A program made the translations under genes and the position numbers. This document shows positions 1 through 8,832 of a DNA stretch of 64,000 bases, in pieces. The stretch lies in contig CAVWFH010000018.1 of assembly GCA_963754065.1 (NCBI GenBank), positions 1 to 64,000 on the forward strand, written 5' to 3'. Source of the stretch: JALORV01 sp963754065 (GTDB lineage Bacteria > Pseudomonadota > Gammaproteobacteria > Burkholderiales > Burkholderiaceae_F). Below the pieces are notes generated by a model, which had not been told where the DNA came from, did no database searches, and saw nothing but the letters and a program-made list of their open reading frames with translations. Within the stretch, counting starts at the first letter, position 1. Every line of letters starts with the position of its first letter.

Positions 1-1529
1 GCCGCTACCAGGCCCGATATCACGTACGGCAGGCCCGCGATTTCCGGCGTTGCCAGCACGATGATGTCGCCTCCGAGCACCATTTCGGCGAGTTGCACGA
101 TTCCGTCCTTGTTGACGTCGGTGATGGACATCAATGTCGGATCGATCTTGGCCCACGCAGACACCCACGCCGGCAGGCTCGCAAACGACGAGCCCACGAC
201 GTTGTGGTAGACCTCGTACTTCACGAGCACCGCGAGTGCCGGCGCAGTGAAGTACAGCAGGAAGATGAAGAACAGCGACCAGAACACCGAAACGCGCGCC
301 TCCTGCACCGAGGGTGTCGTGTAGTAGCGCATCAGGATGTGCGGCAAGGCTGCCGTGCCGAACATCATGCAGAACACCAGGGCAAGGAAGTTATTGCGCT
401 TGGTGGCCCGATCCTGCTCGCCCGCCTCCCCGGTCTTGGACGTCGGGTACGGTGTGGCGTGCGGGAATGGCGGCGCCGACCTCGCCGTGTTGGAGGCAAC
501 TTGTGCAGCCCAGGCGGTCTTGGCCGCGTCGGCCGTCTTCGGGTAGTCCGCAAGCGCCTTTTCAGCGGCGCGGATTTCCGCAACCGGTGCATTGGCCGCC
601 TTCAGATCCTCGACCTTCTGCGCCACGGTGGTGCGGCCTTGCTCCCAGGAGGCCGGCAGCGCATCGATGCGCGCCTTCGCGTCCGCGGCATTCTTCTTGA
701 AGATGTCGCGTACCGAGACCTCGCCGGGATTGACCTTCAGCTCACCTTCCTTGGCGGTGACCTTCTGCAGCACCTGGCCATAGACCAGTTGCGGCACCGG
801 AACGCCCGTGATCTTCACCGACAGCCACACCACCGGGATCATGTAGGCGATGATCAGGATGATGTACTGCGCCACCTGCGTCCACGTGACCGCGCGCATG
901 CCGCCGAGGAACGAACAGACCAGGATGCCGGCCAGGCCGAGGAACACGCCGACGCCGAACTCAACTCCGGTGAAGCGGGAGGTGATGATGCCGACACCGT
1001 AGATCTGCGCGACCACATAGGTGAACGAGCACAGGATCGCGGCGAAGACGCCGATCGAACGGGGAATGTTGCCGCCGTAGCGCGCTCCCAGGAAGTCCGG
1101 AATCGTGAACTGACCGAACTTGCGCAGGTAAGGCGCGAGGAACAGGGCCACCAGGCAGTACCCGCCGGTCCAACCCATCACGAACCCGAGGCCATCGAAG
1201 CCGGACAGGTACAGCGTGCCGGCCATGCCGATGAACGAGGCCGCCGACATCCAGTCCGCGCCGGTCGCCATGCCGTTGAACAACGCCGGAACTCGCCGAC
1301 CGGCCACGTAGTACTCGGCCACGTCCGCCGTGCGGCTCATGACGCCGATGCCGGCGTACAACGCGATCGTGGCGAAAAGGAACGTGTAGCCGATCCAGAC
1401 CCGCGGCAAGCCGAACTGCTCCAGGATTGCGAGCACGACCACGAACGTAACGAACCCGCCCGTGTACCACGTGTAGTACTTCTTCAGCTGGTTGAAGAAG
1501 GCACGGTTGGAACTCACACCGGCGCTCAT
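1..1529 (-). CDS. Sodium:solute symporter, large subunit (VC_2705-type), C-terminus outside window
   Basis: This gene reads from 1529 down past base 1, so about 509 residues are visible and the C-terminus is missing. The N-terminus (MSAGVSSNRAFFNQLKKYY) leads into many hydrophobic segments typical of the SSS family that includes acetate permease ActP. A hydrophilic Ala/Lys-rich insert lies at about residues 270-370. A perfect EF-hand-like loop, DVNKDGIVQLAE, is encoded near positions 85-121, just before LATPEIAGLPYV. The start codon overlaps the stop of the upstream DUF4212 gene (ATGA), and this large/small pairing is characteristic of the VC_2705 subfamily. The acetyl-CoA synthetase gene upstream suggests uptake of acetate or another short monocarboxylate. 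Family membership is firm; the substrate is inferred. Confidence 0.9.
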   Translation of the reverse strand, partial: MSAGVSSNRAFFNQLKKYYTWYTGGFVTFVVVLAILEQFGLPRVWIGYTFLFATIALYAGIGVMSRTADVAEYYVAGRRVPALFNGMATGADWMSAASFIGMAGTLYLSGFDGLGFVMGWTGGYCLVALFLAPYLRKFGQFTIPDFLGARYGGNIPRSIGVFAAILCSFTYVVAQIYGVGIITSRFTGVEFGVGVFLGLAGILVCSFLGGMRAVTWTQVAQYIILIIAYMIPVVWLSVKITGVPVPQLVYGQVLQKVTAKEGELKVNPGEVSVRDIFKKNAADAKARIDALPASWEQGRTTVAQKVEDLKAANAPVAEIRAAEKALADYPKTADAAKTAWAAQVASNTARSAPPFPHATPYPTSKTGEAGEQDRATKRNNFLALVFCMMFGTAALPHILMRYYTTPSVQEARVSVFWSLFFIFLLYFTAPALAVLVKYEVYHNVVGSSFASLPAWVSAWAKIDPTLMSITDVNKDGIVQLAEMVLGGDIIVLATPEIAGLPYVISGLVA

Positions 1530-1792
1530 TTCAGGTCTCCTTCGTCCACGCCGTACTCAAGATCGAGTTTGCGCATGTATTTTGCGTAGTACCAGATGAT
1601 CACGACGTAGATGATCAGGGACCCCTGCGCCGCCATGTAAAACGACAGCGGCCAGCCGAAGAAGTTGATCTCGGCCAGCGGGATGGCGAAGTACGCCATC
1701 ACATAAGTGACGACGAACCAGATGAAGAGCAGGATCGCGGTGATCCGCAGATTCCTGCTCCAGTACTGCTTATGCTTTTCGGTGAGTTGCAT
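1526..1792 (-). CDS. DUF4212 small subunit of sodium:solute symporter
   Basis: An 88-residue membrane protein with two hydrophobic segments, at about residues 17-38 and 47-67, and a charged C-terminus (KYMRKLDLEYGVDEGDLK). It matches the DUF4212 family, small proteins encoded directly upstream of VC_2705-type sodium:solute symporters and thought to act as their accessory subunit. The stop codon overlaps the start of the large subunit (ATGA), so the two should be made in coupled amounts. A GAGAGAAC sequence lies just upstream of the ATG at 1792 as a plausible ribosome site. Function is inferred from pairing with the symporter. Confidence 0.9.
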   Translation of the reverse strand: MQLTEKHKQYWSRNLRITAILLFIWFVVTYVMAYFAIPLAEINFFGWPLSFYMAAQGSLIIYVVIIWYYAKYMRKLDLEYGVDEGDLK

Positions 1793-1825
1793 GTTCTCTC
1801 CTAAGTGAGCTTCTGTCTCCTTGGG

Positions 1826-2467
1826 CTAAGTCGCGTCGACGGTCGTTTCCTCCTTGGGTTGAGAGCTGGGGTTGCTGGCGGGAACAGCCTGCGGCGCCGT
1901 CCGCTCGAGATCGCGCTTCAGCGTCGCAGAAAACTTTGGCTCGAATTCGGTCAGTTGCTTGTGGACACGCCATGCGTCCTCGCTGCGACCCAGATGGTGA
2001 TAGGTCAGGCCGAGCTGGTAGTAGCCGTACGGACTGAACGGTTGCAGCTTGATGGTCTGCTTCAGCGCATCGATCGCCTCGTTCAGGCGGCCGTCGCGGA
2101 TCAGGACCAGGCCCAGTCCGTACCAGGCGCGATCGAGCGAAGGCCGCAACTCGACTGCCCGCCGGAAGCAACGTTCGGCGTCCGCCAGCCGATCGGCCTG
2201 GTCGTGCAGGTAGCCCAGGTTGAACCAGGCGTCGGCAAACGACGGATTCACCACAGTCAGCTTTTCCAGTTGGGCCACCGCCCCCTCGCGGTCACCTGCT
2301 TCTGCCAGCAGGTTGCCGAGCATCAGCCCGGCCAGTTCGTTGCGCGGATCGACTTCAAGCATCTCCCGGTAGGCACGCACCGCTTCGGGCACGCGCTTGA
2401 AGAGGATGGCGGCGTTGGCCCGTCGTTGCAGCCACCAGAGCTTGAGCTTCTGTTCCAGCCAGGTCAT
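1826..2467 (-). CDS. Tetratricopeptide repeat protein
   Basis: A 213-residue soluble protein starting MTWLEQKLKLWW. From about residue 18 to 180 it consists of tandem 34-residue TPR units with the usual small/aromatic spacing (for example AWFNLGYLHDQADRLADAERCF and AWYGLGLVLIRDGRLNEAIDAL, each split here only by the repeat pattern). The tail is Pro/Ser/Lys-rich and low complexity. The frame stays open upstream to 2875, but I chose the ATG at 2467 because it overlaps the stop of the preceding gene (ATGA). It sits between the symporter pair and acs and is probably co-transcribed. TPR proteins act as protein-binding scaffolds; no specific partner can be named. Confidence 0.8.
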   Translation of the reverse strand: MTWLEQKLKLWWLQRRANAAILFKRVPEAVRAYREMLEVDPRNELAGLMLGNLLAEAGDREGAVAQLEKLTVVNPSFADAWFNLGYLHDQADRLADAERCFRRAVELRPSLDRAWYGLGLVLIRDGRLNEAIDALKQTIKLQPFSPYGYYQLGLTYHHLGRSEDAWRVHKQLTEFEPKFSATLKRDLERTAPQAVPASNPSSQPKEETTVDAT

Positions 2468-2802
2468 TGCTTCACCGTTGCGTCGCTCCACGCCGCGGCC
2501 CACTTTTCGCAGCCCGCCTGCGCCGTGTCGGATTGGCATGAGGAGCGATGCTCGAAGCCGAGCCAGAAGTAGACGAAGAACAGGAGCATGAAGGCGGCGA
2601 TCGGAATGTGCTGGTCCAGCACGACCTTGGGCGTGATCAGGCGAACGAGTTTCACGACCGGACTGGCGATGACCTCGAACAGGCGCCAGACGAGGTTCTG
2701 GCGACGCCGCGGCCAGTTGAAGGCGCCGACGAGGCCCTGGCCGACCAGGGCGAGGCCCGCGACCAGCACCAGCGTCTGCAACACCAGAAATGCAAATGCC
2801 AT
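2464..2802 (-). CDS. Small membrane protein, YggT-like topology
   Basis: About 112 residues starting MAFAFLVLQTLVLVAGL. There is a hydrophobic segment at about residues 3-25, an amphipathic middle containing FEVIASPVVKLVRLITPK, a second hydrophobic segment (IPIAAFMLLFFVYFWLGF) and a Cys-containing polar tail. The pattern of membrane helix, Pro-Val-hydrophobic-Arg amphipathic segment and second helix recalls YggT-family proteins, but the similarity is weak. The ATG at 2802 is preceded by AAGGATGGG at good spacing; an ATG two codons earlier (2808) is also possible. The stop overlaps the TPR gene start, so both lie in one unit downstream of acs. Function unknown. Confidence 0.65.
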   Translation of the reverse strand: MAFAFLVLQTLVLVAGLALVGQGLVGAFNWPRRRQNLVWRLFEVIASPVVKLVRLITPKVVLDQHIPIAAFMLLFFVYFWLGFEHRSSCQSDTAQAGCEKWAAAWSDATVKQ

Positions 2803-2982
2803 TCCCATCCTTTTCCGCTTTCGGTGCGCACCCACACGCACCGTTTTCAACTGCCAGGCTGGACCTGTCAGCCACACATCTATCGGGCGTTTACCCCGCG
2901 GGTCGGACCGTTCCGACCTCGCGGGGCCTTGCGCCTTCTTGTTCGGGGCTCATCGCCCCCGTCTGCCTCCAAAACCCGGCGG

Positions 2983-4965
2983 CTACAGCGTCACCTTCAA
3001 CTGATCGAGGATCGCCGGATTTTCCAGCGTCGAGACGTCCTGCGTGATCTCCTCGCCCTTGGCGATGGAACGCAGCAGGCGCCGCATGATCTTTCCGGAG
3101 CGCGTCTTCGGCAGGTTGTCGCCGAAGCGGATGTCCTTGGGCTTGGCGATCGGACCGATTTCCTTGCCGACCCAGTCGCGCAGTTCCTTGGCGATCTGCT
3201 GTGCTTCTGCCCCGGTCGGCCTCGCCCGCTTGAGCACGACGAATGCGGAGATCGCCTCGCCCGTCATATCGTCCGGGCGACCGACAACGGCGGCTTCGGC
3301 GACGATTGGGTTCGAGACCAGCGCGGATTCGATCTCCATCGTGCCCATGCGGTGGCCGGAGACGTTCAGCACGTCGTCGATGCGCCCGACAATCTTGAAG
3401 TAAGCGGTTTCCTTGTCGCGGATTGAACCGTCGCCGGCCAGGTACAACGTGCCGCCCAGTTCCTCCGGGAAGTACGACTTCTTGTACCGCTCCGGATCAC
3501 CCCAGATCGTCCGGATCATCGCGGGCCACGGCCGCTTGATCACCAGCAGACCGCCCTGCCCGTTCGGAACGTCATGTCCCGTTTCGTCGACGATCGCCGC
3601 CATGATTCCCGGCAGCGGCAGCGTGCAGGAGCCGGGCACGGTCGGCGTGACGCCAGGCAGCGGTGTTATCAAATGACCGCCGGTTTCTGTCTGCCACCAG
3701 GTGTCGACGATGGGGCAGCGACCACCACCGACATTCGTGTGGTACCACATCCAGGCCTCGGGATTGATCGGCTCGCCGACCGTGCCCAGGATGCGGAGTC
3801 CCGACAGCTTGTACTTGGTTGGGTGCGTCGCCGGATTGCCTTCGTTGGCCTTGATCAGCGAACGGATCGCCGTCGGCGCCGTGTAGAAGACGCTGACCTT
3901 GTGATCCTGGATCATTTTCCAGAAGCGTCCGGCGTCGGGATAGGTCGGAACGCCTTCGAACATCACTTCGGTTGCACCAACCGCCAGCGGGCCATAGGTG
4001 ATGTATGTGTGGCCGGTCACCCAGCCGACGTCAGCCGTGCACCAGAACACATCGCTGGGCTTGTAGTCGAACGTCCACTTCATCGTGAGCGCGGCCCACA
4101 GCAAGTAGCCGCCGGTCGAGTGCTGCACACCCTTAGGCTTGCCGGTCGAGCCCGACGTGTACAGGATGAAGAGCGGATGCTCGGCGTTCACCCACGTCGG
4201 TTCGCAGGTCTCCGGCTGGCCTTTGACGACGTCGTCCCACCATTTGTCGCGCGGCGCCTGCATCGGCACGTTGCTGCCTGTTCGCTTGTAGACGATGACG
4301 TTGCGCACGCCTTCGCAACCACCCATCGTGAACGCTTCATCCACCACCGGCTTCAGCGGGATTTCCTTGCCGCCGCGGAACTGGCCATCGGCAGTGATGA
4401 CCTCGGTTGCACCGGCGTCGATGATCCGTTCCTGCAGGCTCTTGGCGGAAAAGCCGCCAAAGACCACTGAATGCGTCGCCCCGATCCGCGCACAGGCCTG
4501 CATGGCGACGACGACCTGGACCGACATCGGCATATAGATAAGAACGCGGTCACTCTTCTTGACGCCGTGCTGCTTCAGCGCGTTTGCAAGCCGGCACACT
4601 TCCTTGTGCAGATCGCGGTAAGTGACTCTTGTGACGGTGCCGTCGTCAGCCTCGAAGATGATCGCGACCTTGTCGGCATTGCCGTTGCTCAGGTTGCGAT
4701 CGAGGCAGTTGTACGACGCGTTCAGCTCGCCATCGGGGAACCACTGGTAAAACGGAGCGTTCGACTCGTCTAGGACCTTGGTAAATGGCTTGTGCCAGCT
4801 GAGGTTTTCGCGCGCCAGCCTGGCCCAGAATCCCGTGAAGTCCTTCTCCGCCTCGGCACACAACGCCTGGTACCCGTCCATGCCGGACACATTGGCCTGC
4901 TTGACGAACTCAGCCGCGGGCGGAAACACCCGATGCTCTTGCAGGACTGATTCAATGTTGCTCAT
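2983..4965 (-). CDS. acs: Acetyl-CoA synthetase
   Basis: A 660-residue acyl-adenylate-forming enzyme that activates acetate with ATP and CoA to acetyl-CoA through acetyl-AMP. The length matches bacterial Acs (about 650). Visible motifs are the N-terminal Acs domain, the phosphate-binding loop YTSGSTGKPKG at about residue 267, the WWQTETGG segment, and the C-terminal PKTRSGKIMRR with the catalytic, normally acetyl-regulated lysine at about residue 625. Downstream on the same strand lie a small membrane protein, a TPR protein and a two-subunit sodium:solute symporter, so the block looks like an uptake-and-activation unit for acetate or a related acid. Assignment is secure. Confidence 0.97.
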   Translation of the reverse strand: MSNIESVLQEHRVFPPAAEFVKQANVSGMDGYQALCAEAEKDFTGFWARLARENLSWHKPFTKVLDESNAPFYQWFPDGELNASYNCLDRNLSNGNADKVAIIFEADDGTVTRVTYRDLHKEVCRLANALKQHGVKKSDRVLIYMPMSVQVVVAMQACARIGATHSVVFGGFSAKSLQERIIDAGATEVITADGQFRGGKEIPLKPVVDEAFTMGGCEGVRNVIVYKRTGSNVPMQAPRDKWWDDVVKGQPETCEPTWVNAEHPLFILYTSGSTGKPKGVQHSTGGYLLWAALTMKWTFDYKPSDVFWCTADVGWVTGHTYITYGPLAVGATEVMFEGVPTYPDAGRFWKMIQDHKVSVFYTAPTAIRSLIKANEGNPATHPTKYKLSGLRILGTVGEPINPEAWMWYHTNVGGGRCPIVDTWWQTETGGHLITPLPGVTPTVPGSCTLPLPGIMAAIVDETGHDVPNGQGGLLVIKRPWPAMIRTIWGDPERYKKSYFPEELGGTLYLAGDGSIRDKETAYFKIVGRIDDVLNVSGHRMGTMEIESALVSNPIVAEAAVVGRPDDMTGEAISAFVVLKRARPTGAEAQQIAKELRDWVGKEIGPIAKPKDIRFGDNLPKTRSGKIMRRLLRSIAKGEEITQDVSTLENPAILDQLKVTL

Positions 4966-5257
4966 GTCTCCCGTCTCCGCGGCGCGTCGCTTCTTGTTCT
5001 TATGTCGGTCTTCTGGATTACCCGCGCGGACGGTAGGTAGTCGCGCTTACACGACCCTGACAGAAAGCCCAGGATCGGTGCTGCGGCGCACTATTTGAGG
5101 GAATGGCACGCCGTGGCGTAAGTCGCGTGTCAGTAATAGTCCAAACTCGACAACTGCGTTCGTCGGTTGGCATCGAGCTGACGAGACCAAGCGGCTCGCC
5201 GCGTTGCAGCGATCGCGAACTCGTGTGGGTTCTCACCCACCCGTATCCGCCAAAGCA
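4966..5257. other. Intergenic region upstream of acs
   Basis: About 290 bases between the acs start and the terminator behind tRNA-Ser. I see no convincing reading frame of its own; the open frames here on both strands run across the tRNA and lack protein-like composition. It must contain the acs promoter and leader, but no clear -35/-10 pair or operator stands out. Confidence 0.4.
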
Positions 5258-5278
5258 AACGGGCCACAAGGGCCCGTT
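5258..5278 (-). terminator. Putative terminator after tRNA-Ser
   Basis: An 8-base-pair perfect stem, AACGGGCC/GGCCCGTT, with a 5-base loop lies 4 bases beyond the encoded CCA of tRNA-Ser, read on the minus strand. The following tract (TGCTTTGG) is only weakly T-rich, so it may be an RNA-processing or weak termination hairpin. Confidence 0.5.
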
Positions 5279-5282
5279 CGAT

Positions 5283-5373
<91 letters not shown>

Positions 5374-5423
5374 GGCTCTGGTCGTCACTGAAGTGAGCCG
5401 CGCATTATATCTGCGCGTGCCCG

Positions 5424-6728
5424 TTAGACCGGCTTCAGGACCTCCAGCCCCGACATGTAGCGGCGTAGCACCTCCGGCACCCTCACGCTGCCATCGGCCT
5501 GCTGGAAGTTCTCAAGGACCGCCACGAGGGTGCGACCAACTGCGAGACCCGAACCATTGAGCGTGTGGACCAGCTCGGTCTTGCCCTGCGCATTCTTGAA
5601 GCGCGTCTGCATGCGACGCGCCTGGAATGCCTCGCAATTGGAGACCGAGGAGATTTCGCGATAGGCGCTCTGTCCCGGCAACCAGACCTCGAGGTCGTAG
5701 GTCTTGGTCGAGCCGAACCCAAGGTCTCCGGTACACAGCGCAACGACGCGGTACGGCAGGCCGAGTTTCTGCAGGATGGCTTCGGCGTGCCCGACCATCT
5801 GCTCGAGCGCGTCGTAGGACTTCTCGGGATGCGTGATCTGCACCATCTCGACCTTGTCGAACTGGTGCTGCCGGATCATGCCGCGCGTGTCCTTGCCATA
5901 GCTGCCGGCCTCGGAGCGGAAACACGGCGTGTGCGCGGTCAGCCTGATCGGCAGGTCCGCCTCGCGCAGCACATCGCCACGTACCGTGTTGGTCAGCGAG
6001 ATCTCTGATGTGGAGATCAGGTAGAGCTCTTCCCTGCCTTCTACGTCACCCCGTTCGCCGCCTCCTTTCGTCACCCAGAACATGTCATCGCGGAACTTCG
6101 GCAGCTGGCCGGTGCCGAGCAAGGTTTCGCGGTTGACGATGTACGGCGTGTAGCACTCCGTGTAGCCATGCTCGCCGGTCTGCGTGTCGAGCATGAACTG
6201 CGCCAGCGCGCGATGCAGACGGGCGACGGGTCCTCGCAGAACTGCAAAGCGCGATCCCGACAGCTTGGCCGCTGCCTCGAAGTCGAGCCCGAGCGGCGCA
6301 CCGACATCGACATGGTCGCGTGGCGCAAAGTCGAATGCGTGCGGTGCTCCCCAACGTCGCACCTCCGGGTTGTCGTCGGCGGATCTGCCGACCGGAACCG
6401 ACGCGTGCGGCAGGTTCGGGACGTTGAGCAGCATGTCGTGCAACCGCGCCTGGATGCCGGCCAGTCGGGTTTCGAGATCCTTCACCTGCTCGGGAATCGC
6501 CCCGACTTCAGCCAGTACAGCCGAAGCATCCTCGCCCTTCGACTTCAGCACTCCGATCTGCTTTGACAGTGCATTGCGACGCGCCTGCAGTTCCTCGGTG
6601 CTGATCTGCACCGTCTTGCGCTCCGCTTCGAGCACATTGAATTCGTCGATGTCGAAGTCGAAGCCGCGCGTACGCAGGCGTTCCGCGGTCGCACCGATGT
6701 CCTTGCGTAGCAGGTTGATATCCAGCAT
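5424..6728 (-). CDS. serS: Seryl-tRNA synthetase
   Basis: A 434-residue class II aminoacyl-tRNA synthetase that charges tRNA-Ser (and tRNA-Sec where present) with serine. Residues 1-110 form the long antiparallel coiled coil that grips the variable arm of tRNA-Ser. The catalytic core shows class II motif 2 (PCFRSEAGSYGKDTRGMIRQ) near residue 270 and motif 3 (NGSGLAVGRTLVAVLE) near residue 390. Length and start (MLDINLLRKD) match the family, and AGGA lies 7 bases before the ATG. The gene lies downstream of rarA, as in many betaproteobacteria, and tRNA-Ser(CGA) follows immediately on the same strand. Confidence 0.98.
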   Translation of the reverse strand: MLDINLLRKDIGATAERLRTRGFDFDIDEFNVLEAERKTVQISTEELQARRNALSKQIGVLKSKGEDASAVLAEVGAIPEQVKDLETRLAGIQARLHDMLLNVPNLPHASVPVGRSADDNPEVRRWGAPHAFDFAPRDHVDVGAPLGLDFEAAAKLSGSRFAVLRGPVARLHRALAQFMLDTQTGEHGYTECYTPYIVNRETLLGTGQLPKFRDDMFWVTKGGGERGDVEGREELYLISTSEISLTNTVRGDVLREADLPIRLTAHTPCFRSEAGSYGKDTRGMIRQHQFDKVEMVQITHPEKSYDALEQMVGHAEAILQKLGLPYRVVALCTGDLGFGSTKTYDLEVWLPGQSAYREISSVSNCEAFQARRMQTRFKNAQGKTELVHTLNGSGLAVGRTLVAVLENFQQADGSVRVPEVLRRYMSGLEVLKPV

Positions 6729-6996
6729 GACAGTTCCTGAGAGCGGGTCGGCAGCGCCGACGTGTCAATCGATTGCAGGCGGCCGCGCAACGGCGCGGCA
6801 AAGGCACCAGTCACCCGCGAACGCGGGCACCGGCGGGGGAGCAGGATCGACTGGGGGGAATGGTGTGGCAGTGCATGGCCCGCATTCTCGCCGAGCATGC
6901 CGACGCACGCAACCACGGGCACCAGAGCGGTCGCCCTATGAAGTATGGCGAAAGTTGTCGGCCCGTTTGCGATCCCGCCGTACACGACCCGCGGCG
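6729..6996. other. Intergenic region between rarA and serS
   Basis: About 270 bases between two genes on the same strand. No protein-like reading frame, tRNA or strong terminator was found. It presumably carries the serS promoter. Confidence 0.4.
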
Positions 6997-8313
6997 CTAC
7001 GAATCTCCGTCCTTGCGCTTCGCATCGCGCGACCGCAGTTGAGCGAGCCGTTCCCGTATGCGCGCCTCAACACCCTGGTCCCTCGGCTCGTAGAAGCGCT
7101 GTGCGGCCAGACCCTCGGGAAAGTAGCGTTCACCGGCCGCGTAGCCTTCGGGCTCGTCGTGCGCATAGCGATATCCCGCACCGTAGCCGAGGTCCTTCAT
7201 CAGGCGGGTCGGCGCATTGCGCAGATGCATCGGCACCGGGCGTGAAGCGTCACCCTGAACGAAGGCGCGCGCTGCGTTGTAGGCGATGTACAGCGCGTTG
7301 GACTTGGGCGCGACAGCGAGGTAAACCACGGCCTGCGCAATCGCGAGTTCACCTTCCGGCGAACCGAGTCGCTCGTAGGTCTCGGCCGCCGCCAGCGCAA
7401 TCTCGAGACCGCGCGGGTCCGCTAGCCCAATGTCTTCGACCGCCATGCGCACGACGCGCCGCGCGATGTAGCGGGGATCGGCGCCTCCATCCAGCATGCG
7501 CGTCATCCAGTAGAGCGATGCATCCGGGTCGGAGCCGCGCACCGACTTGTGCAGGGCCGAGATCTGGTCGTAGAAATTCTCGCCGCCTTTGTCGAACCGG
7601 CGCAGCGTCGCCGGCAGAGCGGCGCGCAGGAAGTCGGCGTCGACCGTCGAGGCGCCTGCGTCCCGCGCTGCGCCGGCCGCGATTTCGAGCGCGTTCAGCA
7701 ACCGGCGCGCGTCGCCGTCGGCCAGATCGATCAGCATGCGGCGCGCCGCTGCATCGACCGCGAGTTCGCCGAGCGGCCCATCCGCGGCGCGCGTAATCAG
7801 CGCATCGAGCTCCTCCGCGGTCAGTGGCTCGAGGACATAGACCGCCGCGCGAGACAGCAGCGCGCCAACCACTTCGAAGGACGGGTTCTCCGTGGTCGCA
7901 CCGACGAAGACGAACAGTCCCGACTCGACATGCGGAAGGAACGCGTCCTGCTGGCCCTTGTTGAAACGATGCACTTCATCGACGAAGACGACCGTCGGCC
8001 GGCCGGTGCGCGCGCGCGTGCCCTGCGCGCGCTCCACGGCATCACGGATGTCCTTGACGCCCCCGAGCACCGCCGAGATGGCGATAAAGTCGAGGCCGAA
8101 GGCATCGGCCATCAGTCGCGCCAGCGTGGTCTTGCCGACCCCCGGCGGGCCCCACAGGATCATCGAGTGCGGCCGCGCCGACTCGAACGCGACCCGCAGA
8201 GGCTTGCCGGACCCCAGCAGGTGCGATTGCCCGACGACCTCGTCGATCGAGCGCGGTCGCATGCGTTCTGCAAGCGGGACGGCGGCGGCGTCGGTGGTGA
8301 ACAGATCCTGCAT
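6997..8313 (-). CDS. rarA: Replication-associated recombination protein A (AAA ATPase)
   Basis: A 438-residue clamp-loader-like AAA+ ATPase (RarA/MgsA, relative of WRNIP1) acting at stalled replication forks. Walker A is GPPGVGKT at residues 55-62, Walker B is VFVDEVHRF near 115, and sensor 1 is GATTENPSF. The C-terminal half carries the MgsA tetramerisation domain (for example RSDPDASLYWMTRMLDGGADP, read in two parts, and GYRYAHD). The length is normal for the family. Order ftsK-lolA-rarA-serS is conserved in betaproteobacteria, but here an FKBP gene on the opposite strand separates lolA from rarA. The two genes are divergent, with about 90 bases between their start codons. Confidence 0.96.
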   Translation of the reverse strand: MQDLFTTDAAAVPLAERMRPRSIDEVVGQSHLLGSGKPLRVAFESARPHSMILWGPPGVGKTTLARLMADAFGLDFIAISAVLGGVKDIRDAVERAQGTRARTGRPTVVFVDEVHRFNKGQQDAFLPHVESGLFVFVGATTENPSFEVVGALLSRAAVYVLEPLTAEELDALITRAADGPLGELAVDAAARRMLIDLADGDARRLLNALEIAAGAARDAGASTVDADFLRAALPATLRRFDKGGENFYDQISALHKSVRGSDPDASLYWMTRMLDGGADPRYIARRVVRMAVEDIGLADPRGLEIALAAAETYERLGSPEGELAIAQAVVYLAVAPKSNALYIAYNAARAFVQGDASRPVPMHLRNAPTRLMKDLGYGAGYRYAHDEPEGYAAGERYFPEGLAAQRFYEPRDQGVEARIRERLAQLRSRDAKRKDGDS

Positions 8314-8403
8314 GTTTGGGTCCGGAGCAAAGACAGGCTAGCATCGCGCCCGCCGCCCAGCGAGCACCCCGCGCCCGGGCTTAACGCAACGGAGTCGACA
8401 ACG

Positions 8404-8829
8404 ATGAAGAAATGGATGCTGCTTGCCCTGTTCGCAAGTCCGATGGCCTGGGCGCAAAACCCGGTGATCGATCAGGCCGCTGCTGAAAAGGGCGCGGTCA
8501 AGACCGAGTCCGGCATGGTGTACCGCTCGCTCAAGGACGGCAGCGGGGCGAGTCCCAAGGAAACCGATGTCGTCAGCGTCCATTACCGCGGCACGCTGCC
8601 GGACGGCAAGGAGTTCGACAGCTCGATCAAACGCGGTCAGCCGACGGAGTTTCCGCTCAATCGCGTGATCAAGTGCTGGACCGAAGGCGTGCAGAAGATG
8701 AAGGTTGGCGGCAAGGCCAAGCTCACCTGCCCGCCCAACGTCGCCTACGGCGAGCGCGGCACGCCTGGGGGCCCGATCCCGCCGAACGCGACTTTGATCT
8801 TCGAGGTCGAGCTGCTGGGAATCAAGTGA
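8404..8829 (+). CDS. FKBP-type peptidyl-prolyl isomerase, exported
   Basis: A 141-residue protein with a Sec signal peptide (MKKWMLLALFASPMAWA, cleavage about residue 17) followed by one FKBP domain. The domain shows VVSVHYRGTLPDGKEFDSS, VIKCWTEGVQKMKVGGKA, YGERGTPGGPIPPNATLIF and a closing FEVELLGI, all standard FKBP elements, so it should catalyse proline isomerisation in the periplasm. The open frame extends far upstream opposite rarA, but the ATG at 8404 is the only start that gives a signal peptide. The gene is divergent from rarA and convergent with lolA; a composite repeat begins four bases after its stop. Confidence 0.92.
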   Translation: MKKWMLLALFASPMAWAQNPVIDQAAAEKGAVKTESGMVYRSLKDGSGASPKETDVVSVHYRGTLPDGKEFDSSIKRGQPTEFPLNRVIKCWTEGVQKMKVGGKAKLTCPPNVAYGERGTPGGPIPPNATLIFEVELLGIK

Positions 8830-8832
8830 TCT

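Noticed and set aside
93..1589. Long plus-strand open frame opposite the symporter genes
   Set aside because: Composition is Arg/His/Gly-rich low-quality sequence typical of the antisense of a GC-rich gene; the minus strand encodes a clear symporter.
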